The notes: generated from the letters alone by a model not told the origin. 64,000 nt of DNA from RI-92 sp037384645 (GCA_037384645.1 JARRNT010000009.1:11950-75949), one strand, 5' to 3'; positions 46,026-56,179 are shown, counted from the stretch's first letter. Numbers and translations are program-made.

Positions 46026-48098
46026 TCATTTATCTGCCAGTTTCTCCAGCAGGGTTTGTTGTGCATTCACTGGCGGAGCATCTCCCGGCGTCAGGCGTTT
46101 AAACCCACCATCGGCGTTTAGCAACCAGGCCTGGGTATTATCATCAAGATAAAGTTGCAGGTCCTTGATGATACGCTCGCGCAACAACTTGTCCTGGATC
46201 GGGTAGGCAACCTCCACGCGTCGGAATAAATTTCTCGGCATCAGGTCAGCTGACGAGGCATAGACCTCCGGACTGCCATCGTTGGAGAAATAGTACACCC
46301 GCGTATGCTCCAGGAAACGCCCGATGATGGAGCGGACCCGGATATGCTCAGACACGCCGGGTACGCCGGGTTTCAAACTGCAGATTCCGCGCACAATGAG
46401 ATCGATTTCAACACCGGCCATGGAAGCTTCGTACAGGTTCTGGATAATCTTCTGGTCGATCAGGGCATTGACCTTGATAATAATCCGCGCCGGCTTGCCA
46501 CTTTGAGCGATTTTGCATTCACGCCGTATCTTGGCCATCAGGCCGTCATGCAGGGTAAACGGTGATTGCAGCAACTTGTTAAGCCGGGCTACCTTACCCA
46601 GGCTGGTCAGTTGCAGAAAGACATGATGGACATCTTCGCCGATTTGTTCATCACAGCTAAACATCCCATAGTCAGTATACAGGCGTGCCGTGCGCGGATG
46701 ATAATTCCCGGTACCGATATGGACATAATGTCGCAGCCCGCGGCTTTCCCGACGAACCACCAGGATCATCTTGGCATGCGTCTTGTAGCCCACAATACCG
46801 TAAACCACGTGCACACCGGCTTCCTGCAGGCGAGCCGCCAGTGCCACATTGGCTTCCTCGTCAAAGCGCGCGCGCAGCTCGATCACCACGGTAACTTCCT
46901 TGCCGCCGCGTGCGGCGGACACCAGGGCATCCACAATCGCTGACTTCGGGCCTGTGCGATACAGGGTTTGCTTGATAGCGATAACCTTGGGGTCCTCGGC
47001 GGCCTTGCGCACAAAATCGATGACGGGCAGAAAGGATTCGAACGGATGATGCAGCAGGATATCCTGCTTGCGGATCGCTTCAAAGATATGCCGACTGCCG
47101 GTCAGCGTTGGAGGTACACTGGAGGTGAATGCTGGAAACTTCAGATCGGGCCGGTCCACCATATCGGCAATGGCAGAGACTCGGTTGAGATTGACCGGGC
47201 CATGAACCTTGTAAACATCTTCCTCGGCCAACTGGAAGCGCTTCATCAGAAAGGTGACCAGTTCATCCGGGCAATTGTGTGCCACTTCCAGACGCACGGC
47301 ATCACCGTAATGGCGCGAGACGAGCTCCCCTTCCACTGCGCGCAACAGGTCATCAATTTCCTCTTCGTCCACGAACAAGTCACTGTTGCGTGTCACCCGG
47401 AACTGGTAACAGCCATTCACCTTCATACCGTGAAACAGGCCCTCGGCATAGGCGTGAATGACAGAAGATAAAAACACGAAATCATAGGGACCAGTGGTCG
47501 GCAACTCAGGCGGCAACTGGATGAGCCGTGGCAAGGCACGCGGCGCCTGCACAATCGCCAGGCCGCTATTGCGCCCAAAGGCGTCTTTGCCGGTCAGCGA
47601 CACGATAAAATTCAGGCTCTTGTTCAGGATACGCGGAAACGGATGCGCCGGATCCAGGCCCAGCGGGCTGAGCACCGGCATCAGCTGGTCTTCGAAATAT
47701 TCACGCAGCCAGGCCTCCTGTTGCTTTGTCCATTCGCTGCGTTTGAGGGTACGCACCCCCTGGGCCTCCAGTAACGGCAACATGACGTCATTCAGCACCC
47801 GGTATTGATTGTCCACCAGGACCCCCACACGCTGGCTCACCGCTTTCATGACTTCAGTCGGTGTCATATTGTCGGGACCGGCCTGGACCGAACCAAGCTC
47901 GATCATTTGCTTGACCCCGGAGACGCGTATTTCAAAGAATTCATCCAGGTTGGTGGTGGAAATGCACAAGAACTGCAGGCGTTCCAGCAACGGAATGGAT
48001 TTATCTTCCGCCAGCGCCAAGACCCGATGATTAAACTCGATCAGGCTCAGTTCGCGATTGATGTACAATTCGGGTTGTTTGAGATCAATGGTGTCCAT
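46026..48098 (-). CDS. ppk: Polyphosphate kinase Ppk1
   Basis: 690 residues from ATG 48098 (a TTG at 48119 is in frame). N-terminal YINRELSLIEFNHRVL, the ATP-binding region LLHHPFESF, the autophosphorylated histidine in HIGTGNYHPRTARLYTDYG, and the second catalytic histidine in RFLEHTRVYYF. It makes polyphosphate from ATP. A Pho box 48-65 bases upstream of the start suggests PhoB control. Confidence 0.95.
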   Translation of the reverse strand: MDTIDLKQPELYINRELSLIEFNHRVLALAEDKSIPLLERLQFLCISTTNLDEFFEIRVSGVKQMIELGSVQAGPDNMTPTEVMKAVSQRVGVLVDNQYRVLNDVMLPLLEAQGVRTLKRSEWTKQQEAWLREYFEDQLMPVLSPLGLDPAHPFPRILNKSLNFIVSLTGKDAFGRNSGLAIVQAPRALPRLIQLPPELPTTGPYDFVFLSSVIHAYAEGLFHGMKVNGCYQFRVTRNSDLFVDEEEIDDLLRAVEGELVSRHYGDAVRLEVAHNCPDELVTFLMKRFQLAEEDVYKVHGPVNLNRVSAIADMVDRPDLKFPAFTSSVPPTLTGSRHIFEAIRKQDILLHHPFESFLPVIDFVRKAAEDPKVIAIKQTLYRTGPKSAIVDALVSAARGGKEVTVVIELRARFDEEANVALAARLQEAGVHVVYGIVGYKTHAKMILVVRRESRGLRHYVHIGTGNYHPRTARLYTDYGMFSCDEQIGEDVHHVFLQLTSLGKVARLNKLLQSPFTLHDGLMAKIRRECKIAQSGKPARIIIKVNALIDQKIIQNLYEASMAGVEIDLIVRGICSLKPGVPGVSEHIRVRSIIGRFLEHTRVYYFSNDGSPEVYASSADLMPRNLFRRVEVAYPIQDKLLRERIIKDLQLYLDDNTQAWLLNADGGFKRLTPGDAPPVNAQQTLLEKLADK

Positions 48099-48145
48099 AC
48101 TATAGATATTGTTTACCAAAACATGACAGCGGGCAATCGAAGAAA

Positions 48146-48163
48146 TATGACAATTTTATGACA
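48146..48163 (-). promoter_or_regulatory. Pho box upstream of ppk
   Basis: On the minus strand TGTCATA-AAAT-TGTCATA: two identical 7-base repeats with the 11-base period of a PhoB site. A looser third repeat (TGTCATG) lies at 48122-48128. It faces ppk and also lies 57 bases upstream of the divergent gene at 48220. Confidence 0.7.
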
Positions 48164-48219
48164 TAGTCTTTAGAATAGCTTGCTTAGTTGAACAATTACT
48201 CTAAGGCAACCAGTCCAGC

Positions 48220-48900
48220 ATGAACCAGGCCATACGTTTCAGTCCGCAACCCGGAGCATTCGAAAAACACCTGCGGCGTAAATATCAAAACCCCCTGTTT
48301 CCGCCTGCGCAGCAGAATTTACTGCAGGCGGAAGTCGAACAGGCCCGCCAGCGTGACCAGCAGGATTTACAGGTCTTCATGGAGGCCTTTGATGGTACCG
48401 TGAAACAGGCCGCCTTGCTCAATGGTACCGTTGACAGCGAGGTTATCCTCGATTTGAAGGAGAAGCTGGAGCGACTGTATGTCAGCAGCAGCAGTCTCGC
48501 CGGGGACCTGGGTGATTACCAGGATGCCCTGATGAAACTGATTCAGGTCTGCATGCAATTGATACGCAATGGCGCCAGCGATGACGTCGTTGCCTTACGC
48601 AAACTGGACGAGGAAGATCAGGCACGCACCGTTTATTTCGCGATGCTGGAGTCCCCGCTGGTCGCGGAGCTGATGCGCGGTGATGAAATCATCCAGACCG
48701 ACGAACTGGTGCCGACTGTCCTGAGCCTGGAAACCAAGGACCTGACCTCGGTGCTGGCCCTGTTTGAACCCGAACATCTGGAACAACTCATTCTGCAGAC
48801 ACGCGAGTTCATTCAGACGCAGTCAGCCGAGACCCGGGAACAAACCCGGCTCGGGGACAAACTACAGCTGATGGAAAAAGTACTGGAAGGCGCCCAATAG
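48220..48900 (+). CDS. Conserved-looking soluble protein of unknown function
   Basis: 226 residues, no family recognised. It is strongly helical, Gln/Glu/Leu-rich, with no signal peptide or membrane segment and no cysteine pairs. A four-helix or coiled-coil fold is likely (LLQAEVEQARQRDQQDLQVFMEAF, LREKLERLYVSSSSLAGDLGDYQDALMKL-type stretches). It is divergent from ppk across a 121-base region containing the Pho box, so it may belong to the phosphate response. Confidence 0.7.
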   Translation: MNQAIRFSPQPGAFEKHLRRKYQNPLFPPAQQNLLQAEVEQARQRDQQDLQVFMEAFDGTVKQAALLNGTVDSEVILDLKEKLERLYVSSSSLAGDLGDYQDALMKLIQVCMQLIRNGASDDVVALRKLDEEDQARTVYFAMLESPLVAELMRGDEIIQTDELVPTVLSLETKDLTSVLALFEPEHLEQLILQTREFIQTQSAETREQTRLGDKLQLMEKVLEGAQ

Positions 48901-48943
48901 CACTTCCGGGATTCGTCCGTTTGGCGTGTCCGGTATTATCACA

Positions 48944-51900
48944 TTAGCTGTACTGTCGCCTCGCCACCCATTGCTGCCATAACATGTAGAGCAAGGGAAT
49001 CACGATCAGGGTCAGGATCGTCGAGGCGAAGGTCCCGGAAATTAAGGCGACGGCCAGTCCACCGAAGACCGGATCACTAATCATGACGGCAGAACCGAAC
49101 ATGATCGCCAGTGCCGTCAGCAGGATCGGACGAAAACGCACTGCCCCGGCCTCCCTGACCGCCTCTTCAATACTGTAACCCTGGCGTCGGTAGTCCAGGA
49201 TAAAATCGATCAGCAACAGGGAGTTCCGTACCACAATCCCGGCCAGGGCAATGAACCCGATCATGGACGTGGCATTGAAAGGCACAGCAAAGGCCCAGTG
49301 GCCGGGGAAGATACCTACCAGGGTGAGCGGTATCGCACCCATGACGATCAGCGGCAACACAAAGCTCTGGTAGTAAGCGACCAGCAACAGGTAGATGAAC
49401 ACCAGGGCAACGATAAATGCCGCCCCCAGGTCACGGAATACATCCAGTGTCAGGCGCATATCGCCGCCCCAGAACACCTGATATTTGCTGATGCCGTCAG
49501 GCTGGGCAGAGGTAAAACCGAGATTGCCGGTCGTCAGTGTCACGCCACTGGGCAAGGTCTTGCCGTCCAGCTTGTGATTCAGTACCAGCGCCGCAAATTC
49601 CGGCGAATACCCCAGTGAATCGCCCATGACATACACCACGTGGTTGCCATCGACTGAGAAGATCGGTTTTGCCGCATCGACCTGACGAATATCCACAATG
49701 CTCGACAGGGGGACCTGTTTGCCCTGCTGGCTGGTAATCGTCAGGTTTTCGACCTGCTGGATCCAGGCGCGGTCCGGCTGCGCCAGCTTGACCACGATAT
49801 CTTCCGGTTCGACACTGGGTCGGAATACCGAGCCAATCCCGGTTCCGGCAACCAGGTTGTGCACCAGTTGCGCTACCTGTCCGGGCGCCACACCGGAGAC
49901 CATGGCCTTGTGTGGATCAACGCGTATCTGGTATTCGGGGCGGGTCGTCGTTACCGAATCGTGCACGTTAATCATGCCATAGACCTGTCTGAAATCCTGC
50001 GATACCGACGCGGCAATCTTGCGCAGGGTCGAATAATCCGGTCCGTATATGCGGGCGACAACCTGGGCGCGCGTGGGCGGTCCCGGCGGGACCAGGAACA
50101 GCATGATATGTGTGTCCGCAAATTCTGTTCGTAGCGGTTTGAGGGTTTTCCAGATTTGCTCACTGATCAGTGCGGTATGCGGACGCTCTCCTTTCGGTAC
50201 CAGGTTGACCACGAGTTGCGCAATGTTGCCACCCCGCATGATCTCATCCCCGCGGACCATGCCTGCGAAACTTAACGGGCCCGTGCGGCCCAGGTAGGCA
50301 TCGACATTGGTGACATAACGGTTACTGGCTACCTTCTGTGCCACTGCCAGCGCGATCCGATTGGTTGCCGGCAGCGCGGTACCGGCAGGGGTCTGGATCT
50401 GCAGCGTGAAGGTACTCACGTTACCTTCGGGTAACATCTTGAGGTTGACGCCAAACAGACTCTCGGGACCATTCATCCCGGAAGGCCGAATGAACTGCCA
50501 GGCCGGCATCAACAGGGAAGCGAGCAGGAGTAGCCCGACAACCACGAAAAAGATATTGCGCATGCGTCTGTTCGCCTGCAAGGGAGTAAATACCCGCAGA
50601 TACAACTTGCGTAACGGATCCTGAGGCGCACTATCTTCTTCTTCCAGTGAAGGCCGTTGCTGGCCCTCGTGCAGTGCCGCCTTGCTGCGTAGCCAGAGCC
50701 GGGCGATATAGGGCACAACAATGTAGGCCAGGATAAGCGATGCGATCATGGCGATCGGGACATTGATCGGGATCGGACGCATAAAGGGCCCCATCATGCC
50801 GGTCACAAACAACATCGGAATAAATGCCAGGATCACAGCGAGGGTAGCGATATTGGTCGGGTTGCCGATTTCGTTGGTCGCCTGTATCAGCAACTGGGAA
50901 AAGTCACGAACCGATCGCACCTGGTGCAGGTGACGATGAATATTCTCGATGACCACGATACCGGCATCCACCAGCAATCCGAGTGACAGGATCAGGGCAA
51001 ACAGGGTAATCCGGTTAATCGTCTGGCCCATGGTCATGCCCACCCCGAGCACCACGAACAGGGTCAAGGGTACCAGCAAGGTCACGATGACCGCTTCACG
51101 CCAGCCAAGGAAGAAAAACAGGATGACCAGCACCACGCCTACGGCCACGGCAAGGTGTTCGATCAGGGTATTGACGGCTTCGTTGGCGCGATGACCATAG
51201 TTACGGGTCAAGGTCACGTGCACCCCGGCCGGTAGCGCTTCACGTTCCAGCAGCTTGAGCTTGGACTGCACCGCATGGGCAACGGTCACGGCATTGGTGC
51301 CGGCGCGCTTACCGATGGTGATCGTCACCGCGTTCTCCGGGGCAAATGCCTGCGCGCCGGCACCACGGCCAAATGCCACCCAGGCATGCTGGTCATGGTT
51401 GCGCGGGCCTTGAACGATGTGCGCAACATCCTTGAGGTAAATCGGTCGCTTGCCCTTGGCGCCAATGATGATGCTGCCCAAATCACGTACCGAGCCAAAG
51501 GTCGCACTGACGCGCAAGGGTATCTCGCGATTTTGCTGTTCCAGCTTGCCACCAGGCACAATGACGTTGGAGCCCTTGAGTACCTTGAGTAATTGATTGA
51601 GTGAAACACCGCTACTGGCCAGGCGTTGCGGATCGATCAGGATCTTCACTGCTTTCGGTTCGGCCCCGATGACCTGGCTGATGCCAACATCCGGCACTGT
51701 ATGCAATGCGGCCAGAAAATGTTCCGCGACATCGCGCAGCTGTGTTCCACCGAGCTGGCTGGAACTGAGCGTGATCGCCATGATCGGCACATCATTAATA
51801 CCAATACTCTTGACCAGTGGCGGGCGGGAGCCGGGCGGCAGGCGGTCGATGTTGCGTTGCAATTCGTTATACAGGTACATCAGGCTGGTGGTCTCGTTGG

Positions 51901-52228
51901 CCCCCACCTCGAATTGCACCGTGACCATGCCGACATCATTGCCGGCATAACCATAGACGTGTTTGACACCACGCAAAGACGACATCAACTGCTGTAAAGG
52001 CTGTACCACCTGGCGTTGAATCTGCTCCGGTCCGTTACCCGGCCGGGCGACGATGACTTCAGCGGCCGGCACCACGATTTCCGGGTTATACAGTCGCGGC
52101 GTGACGATAATGGCCATCAGACCGAACAGGGTAATCGCCAGCATGATCAGCGGCGTAATCTTGGTATGCAGGAACGCCCGGGCCAGTCTGCCGCCGGAAT
52201 TCAGCTTGTCATCGCCTTGCTCACTCAT
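48944..52228 (-). CDS. RND efflux permease (HAE/AcrB-related family)
   Basis: 1094 residues with the RND layout: an N-terminal helix (ITPLIMLAITLFGLMAIIV), two large periplasmic loops, and membrane blocks including VVILFFFLGWREAVIVTLLVPLTLF, ILSLGLLVDAGIVVIENIHRHLH (with the conserved D) and FIALAGIVVRNSLLLIDF. It pumps unknown substrates using the proton gradient. A cytoplasmic insert of about 20 charged residues lies in the middle (EGQQRPSLEEEDSAPQD). The gene overlaps the adaptor by 4 bases (52225-52228). Metal or drug specificity is not readable. Confidence 0.93.
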   Translation of the reverse strand: MSEQGDDKLNSGGRLARAFLHTKITPLIMLAITLFGLMAIIVTPRLYNPEIVVPAAEVIVARPGNGPEQIQRQVVQPLQQLMSSLRGVKHVYGYAGNDVGMVTVQFEVGANETTSLMYLYNELQRNIDRLPPGSRPPLVKSIGINDVPIMAITLSSSQLGGTQLRDVAEHFLAALHTVPDVGISQVIGAEPKAVKILIDPQRLASSGVSLNQLLKVLKGSNVIVPGGKLEQQNREIPLRVSATFGSVRDLGSIIIGAKGKRPIYLKDVAHIVQGPRNHDQHAWVAFGRGAGAQAFAPENAVTITIGKRAGTNAVTVAHAVQSKLKLLEREALPAGVHVTLTRNYGHRANEAVNTLIEHLAVAVGVVLVILFFFLGWREAVIVTLLVPLTLFVVLGVGMTMGQTINRITLFALILSLGLLVDAGIVVIENIHRHLHQVRSVRDFSQLLIQATNEIGNPTNIATLAVILAFIPMLFVTGMMGPFMRPIPINVPIAMIASLILAYIVVPYIARLWLRSKAALHEGQQRPSLEEEDSAPQDPLRKLYLRVFTPLQANRRMRNIFFVVVGLLLLASLLMPAWQFIRPSGMNGPESLFGVNLKMLPEGNVSTFTLQIQTPAGTALPATNRIALAVAQKVASNRYVTNVDAYLGRTGPLSFAGMVRGDEIMRGGNIAQLVVNLVPKGERPHTALISEQIWKTLKPLRTEFADTHIMLFLVPPGPPTRAQVVARIYGPDYSTLRKIAASVSQDFRQVYGMINVHDSVTTTRPEYQIRVDPHKAMVSGVAPGQVAQLVHNLVAGTGIGSVFRPSVEPEDIVVKLAQPDRAWIQQVENLTITSQQGKQVPLSSIVDIRQVDAAKPIFSVDGNHVVYVMGDSLGYSPEFAALVLNHKLDGKTLPSGVTLTTGNLGFTSAQPDGISKYQVFWGGDMRLTLDVFRDLGAAFIVALVFIYLLLVAYYQSFVLPLIVMGAIPLTLVGIFPGHWAFAVPFNATSMIGFIALAGIVVRNSLLLIDFILDYRRQGYSIEEAVREAGAVRFRPILLTALAIMFGSAVMISDPVFGGLAVALISGTFASTILTLIVIPLLYMLWQQWVARRQYS

Positions 52229-53307
52229 GAAGCATTCCCCGCGGCGGCCTCAATCTTGGTACCGTTGTACAACTCACCCCTGGCACTAACAATCAGGTGG
52301 TCCCCGTCGGACAAACCACTTAACACGACGACCTTATCCCCGCGCCGTTCACCGAGGGTCACCATGCGGAACACGGCATTGCTATCCGGCCCGACAACGA
52401 AGACACCGGTAATCCCGGCACGCACCTGTACCGCTGACCTTGGAATCAAGATGGCCTGTTGCGTTTGTACCGGGATCATCACCCGGGCATAGGCGCCTCC
52501 GTCTACCTTGCTGGCTGCCGGCAATAACAGCTTCACCGTGTGCGTGTGGGTATGCGGATCGGAGGCCACCACCATGGTCTGAACCGTGGCCTCGGTCTGT
52601 TGAGGTTCACGATTAGGACAGGAAAACTGTACAGGGACATGTTCGCCAAGCTTGAGCTGATAATAGGCAAGATCATCCACCTGCACATCGACTTCCAGTT
52701 GGCCCGGATTATAAAACACCATGAGTACCTGGCCCGGCCCGACCAGCTGGCCATTACTCACTTTCTTGGAAAAGATGATGCCATTGAACGGTGCCCGTAC
52801 GTCGGCGTATTTCACCTGGTTCATAGCCTGACGCAAACCAGCCTGGGCGGCCTTGTAGTCGTTCTTCGCTGCGGTGTAGGCAAGTTCGACCTGCTCAAAA
52901 CGTTGCTTGGGTATTGCCTGCTCGGCATACAGATTTTTAAAGCGTTTGTAGTTTTCTTTTGCCGTAGCGAGGGCCGCCCTGGCCTTGGCAACCTGGGCCC
53001 GCGCCTGACTGACACCGGCAGCCACCTCCGTGGGATTCACCTTCAGCAATAGTTCGCCTTTCTTGACCGACTCGCCTTCATGCACCCGGATGTTTTCTAC
53101 ATAGCCGCTCATGCGCGAGGCGACCTGTACGTATTCAGTCGGCATCACGGTACCCGGATAAGCCGCGTAGATTTTGATCGGCTGCGGTTTGACCTCCTGT
53201 ACCTGGGCGGATACCGCGTCACTGGCGTTTGCAGGGGCAGGGATAATGCTGATCATCAGCAAGAATAACAGCACGAATCGATGCGTTGACATAATTGATT
53301 TCCTCAT
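52225..53307 (-). CDS. RND periplasmic adaptor (membrane fusion protein)
   Basis: 360 residues. It has an export signal (FVLLFLLMISIIPAPANA), a lipoyl/barrel-sandwich half SRMSGYVENIRVHEGESVKKGELLL, a helical hairpin, and the second half FNGIIFSKKVSNGQLVGPGQ. The ATG at 53307 is chosen because it overlaps the outer-membrane-factor stop (ATGA). It links the RND pump to the TolC-like protein. Confidence 0.92.
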   Translation of the reverse strand: MRKSIMSTHRFVLLFLLMISIIPAPANASDAVSAQVQEVKPQPIKIYAAYPGTVMPTEYVQVASRMSGYVENIRVHEGESVKKGELLLKVNPTEVAAGVSQARAQVAKARAALATAKENYKRFKNLYAEQAIPKQRFEQVELAYTAAKNDYKAAQAGLRQAMNQVKYADVRAPFNGIIFSKKVSNGQLVGPGQVLMVFYNPGQLEVDVQVDDLAYYQLKLGEHVPVQFSCPNREPQQTEATVQTMVVASDPHTHTHTVKLLLPAASKVDGGAYARVMIPVQTQQAILIPRSAVQVRAGITGVFVVGPDSNAVFRMVTLGERRGDKVVVLSGLSDGDHLIVSARGELYNGTKIEAAAGNAS

Positions 53308-54740
53308 TGGCTGACGGGAGCGGCTGTCAGTTGTATCGTGGCAGGTTCAAGTCGTCCTGACGCCAGCAGTAAACCCGCCTGCGCCATGACCTGTTGATAA
53401 CGGGCGGCGATGACATCGGCACGCGCCTTATCGAGTGCCGCCTGCGTACCGATAAGCTGGGTAAAGGTCTCCAGTCCCTGGGCATAGCGTAACCTGGCAA
53501 GGCGAGCAGCTTCCCTGGCGTCCGTCACCGCATCGTGCTTCAGCTTGAGCCGCTTGCGTGCCAGACGCACTTCCTGCCAGGCCTGATCGATTTTAAGACG
53601 CAACTGATTCTGGGCCTGGCGTAATGCGCTACGTCCCTGGATCACGCCGGCATGGGCACGATCCAGAGCACCGCTTCGCGTACCAAAATCAAACACGTCC
53701 CAGCTCAAGACGCCGGCAATAGTGCTGGAACTGCTGGCAAATGCCAGCTTGTTGTCATCCCACTGATGCGAAAGCATGACATTGAAATGGGGCAGATACG
53801 CTGCACGCGCCTGGGTTACACCTGCCTGTGCAGCGCGCACACGATAATTGAGGGCCTGTAAACCGGGATTGCTGAGTAAGGCATCGCGCTTGAGTTTTGG
53901 TAAATCACTACTGGGGACAACCAGCTCAAGCACGCGGGGTGTCAGCTGAATGGGTTTGTCATCCGGGAGTCCGGTCAGAATGCGCAAACCGGTTGTCGCC
54001 AGGGCCTGTCGCTTTTCGGCCTCAGCCAGTCCCAGCTTGGCATCGTCCAGATGAATCCGTGCCTGCAGGACATCGGTCTTGGCAACCACGCCACGATTGA
54101 GTAGCTTGTGGGTAAGATCTACATAAGACTGGGCCGCCTGGACACCCTGCTGTCCTGCCCTGACGTAACCGTTAGCGGTACGCACACCTTCATAAAGACG
54201 CAGGACCTCAAACAGTAATTTCTGCCTGGCCATCACCTGGCCGGCGTGGGCCGCACTCAGCATCGCTTGCGCCTGATGCAAACCACCCAGTATTTGCCCA
54301 CCGTTATAAATAGGTATGTTGAGTTGCAGCTTGGTCTCGTAATTACGATACCAGCCGGGCTCGTTCAGGTTGGTAGGTGCGACCGACAGCACGTTGGGGT
54401 TGGTGATATCAAACTGGTTGGCCCCGAAGTCATTAAACGTTGCCTTGCGCTGCTGTAGTTTCATGCCGAAAACGTTCAGCGCATTGTCACTGGCACTGGC
54501 GGTCAGGGAGGCACTCAGGCTGGGCAGTAAATGACCTTTCGCCGACTTGACTGCGCCCTGAGCTTCGGCAATCCTGGCACGGCTTTGTACCATCTGCGGG
54601 GTCTGTTTTAGCGCCATGGCAAAGGCAGTCAGTGGCGTCAGAGCGGGCTCTGCCGCGCGGACCGCCATCACACTGGTTGTCATCGTGGACGAAAGCGCTA
54701 TCGCGGCAAAAATCCGTGAGCTTTTCGTGAGCTGCACCAT
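53304..54740 (-). CDS. TolC-type outer-membrane efflux protein
   Basis: 478 residues, with signal sequence ending near VMAVRAAEPAL. It has two OEP repeats with long helices (RIAEAQGAVKSAKGHLLPSLSAS; RLRYAQGLETFTQLIGTQAALDKARADV). It is the first gene of a three-gene operon; all three overlap by 4 bases. An AT-rich stretch upstream (about 54820-54855) is the probable promoter. Confidence 0.92.
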   Translation of the reverse strand: MVQLTKSSRIFAAIALSSTMTTSVMAVRAAEPALTPLTAFAMALKQTPQMVQSRARIAEAQGAVKSAKGHLLPSLSASLTASASDNALNVFGMKLQQRKATFNDFGANQFDITNPNVLSVAPTNLNEPGWYRNYETKLQLNIPIYNGGQILGGLHQAQAMLSAAHAGQVMARQKLLFEVLRLYEGVRTANGYVRAGQQGVQAAQSYVDLTHKLLNRGVVAKTDVLQARIHLDDAKLGLAEAEKRQALATTGLRILTGLPDDKPIQLTPRVLELVVPSSDLPKLKRDALLSNPGLQALNYRVRAAQAGVTQARAAYLPHFNVMLSHQWDDNKLAFASSSSTIAGVLSWDVFDFGTRSGALDRAHAGVIQGRSALRQAQNQLRLKIDQAWQEVRLARKRLKLKHDAVTDAREAARLARLRYAQGLETFTQLIGTQAALDKARADVIAARYQQVMAQAGLLLASGRLEPATIQLTAAPVSQ

Positions 54741-55169
54741 TTGACTGCATCCCTCTTGCTTGTCCGCAAATGATCGCTGACCAAATCATTCCCGGCGCCT
54801 GGTTTTTGATTAGTGATTTTATATAAGCATATTATTATTTGCTAATATTAATCAAGTCCATCCCCGGCCCGGTGATAAATTAGTCCACCTGACCTCACAG
54901 ACAGTGTGGTTCTGGTATCGCCAGCAGGCAGTCAGTGCACGGCAGGTTCAAGCGGAAACGGCCCCGTCCACCCCGCAGCAACACGACTGTGGCTCACACA
55001 GCCTCGACTTGTGAGCAAACGAAGTTGCCTGTTTTTAAGAAGATATGCTGATCTCAGACTTGATCTGCTGAGGGAAGTTTCCCGGCCACAACCTGTTAAC
55101 ACTACTGCGGTGTTATTGCGCCAGGCAGGACAAGCTGGCCGGTGTGTAAATTAAGTGCTTGCCGGCCGA
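54741..55169. other. Spacer upstream of the efflux operon
   Basis: About 430 bases. The end near 54820-54855 is very AT-rich and contains AGCA/TGCT arms around a 10-base AT spacer, possibly an operator for the efflux genes. A GGCCGG/CCGGCC pair with an 18-base loop near 55138-55165 lies at the 3' end of bolA but lacks a T run. An 82-codon plus-strand frame (54906-55154) shows no protein-like features. Confidence 0.4.
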
Positions 55170-55493
55170 CTAGCCGATTTTCACCTTGGAACCGCCAAGA
55201 CAGGGCGGCGACATCGGTGCATCACCATTCTGTTCGCGCCATTCCTCTTCGGTGTAGGTATGTAACGCCAGCGCATGAATCCTGGATTGCAGCTCTTCAG
55301 CCAGCAGTCCGTTTACCAGACGATGACGGGCCAGTAAATTCTTCCCAGCGAAATCCTTCGATACCAGGACAACTTTGAAATGCGATTCCGAACCCGGCGG
55401 AACATTGTGGTTATTACTTTCGTTGACAACCTGCAGGTGCATCGCCTGAATACCTTCTGCCAATTTGCGTTCGATGTCTGACTGCACACTCAT
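55170..55493 (-). CDS. BolA-family protein
   Basis: 107 residues. The BolA fold is readable: LHLQVVNES-type strand, ESHFKVVLVSKDFAGKNLLARHRLVNGLL, ALHTYTEEEWRE. The conserved His in RHRLVN is present. BolA proteins pair with monothiol glutaredoxins in iron-sulfur trafficking. The C-terminal tail APMSPPCLGGSKVKIG is typical. The gene stands alone. Confidence 0.93.
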   Translation of the reverse strand: MSVQSDIERKLAEGIQAMHLQVVNESNNHNVPPGSESHFKVVLVSKDFAGKNLLARHRLVNGLLAEELQSRIHALALHTYTEEEWREQNGDAPMSPPCLGGSKVKIG

Positions 55494-55593
55494 GCTACAC
55501 TGACCTCACTTTACATTTGTTTCTGAGTATACCGGGAATGTGGGGATCGAGGACGCCTGAAACAAGGTAACTTGATAAACCCGTATAATTCAC

Positions 55594-55800
55594 ATGAGTA
55601 CTTTTCGCCAACAAACCATACCGGACTGGGTAAACTGGCTTGCTCAGGATGCCGATGGTTGCTGGTGGGGATTTGAAGTGGAACCGAACCCGTCACACCA
55701 GGGCTGGTATGAAAATGAGCTGGGGCGTTATATCAAGCTGCAGCGTGACAGGCCCAATCCGGACTGGGAAACCAGCTTGCAACCGGCCAAACCTGCCTAA
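55594..55800 (+). CDS. Small conserved-type protein of unknown function
   Basis: 68 residues rich in tryptophan (WVNWLAQDADGCWWGFEVEPNP, then WYENELGRYIKL). The composition and residue pattern look like a genuine soluble protein common in gammaproteobacteria, but no function is known to me. A TATAAT lies only 5 bases before the ATG, so if it is the -10 element the message would be nearly leaderless. Confidence 0.7.
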   Translation: MSTFRQQTIPDWVNWLAQDADGCWWGFEVEPNPSHQGWYENELGRYIKLQRDRPNPDWETSLQPAKPA

Positions 55801-55822
55801 TCCGGAAATCGCACAGCCGATA

Positions 55823-56139
55823 TCAGGCCTCTTCGAAATAAGCGCCAGATAAAAATTCCCCGGCCTCCAGGGCAAAAGGCATCGGTATTGTCTTTCCGTT
55901 CACGCCATGGTGTATCGCATGCCTGTCCCCGCTCAGTATCTCCGGCGTGGACATGGAAAAATCATAGCCATGGTCTGCAACAGGTTTTTGGCTCCACCTA
56001 CCACCATGTTGATTATTTCCCCCGTCATAGCCCGGACAGTATCAGCGATCGCCTGAATGTCTTCACCAAGAATTCGGCGCACGATCTCGATAATGGCGGA
56101 CTTGCTGAAACTGATGGCAAGTAATGCGCGAATAACCGA
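55823..56139 (-). pseudogene. CheX-like chemotaxis phosphatase remnant, frameshifted and N-truncated
   Basis: On the minus strand a frame reads ISFSKSAIIEIVRRILGEDI then VRAMTGEIINMVVGGAKNLLQ, the CheX core (E-x2-N motif in the GEIINMVVGGAK helix). It then shifts by one base and continues as HGYDFSMSTPEILSGDRHAI and MPFALEAGEFLSGAYFEEA to TGA at 55823-55825, the expected CheX C-terminal order. Upstream it is closed by a stop at 56140-56142, so the first third of the protein is missing. CheX dephosphorylates CheY-P; this copy cannot be functional. Confidence 0.75.
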
Positions 56140-56179
56140 CTATCGTATTCAGTTATGTCAAGATTTTGCAGTGACTTAA

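Noticed and set aside
54906..55154. 82-codon plus-strand frame in the efflux upstream spacer
   Set aside because: No good ribosome site and low-quality composition; probably chance.
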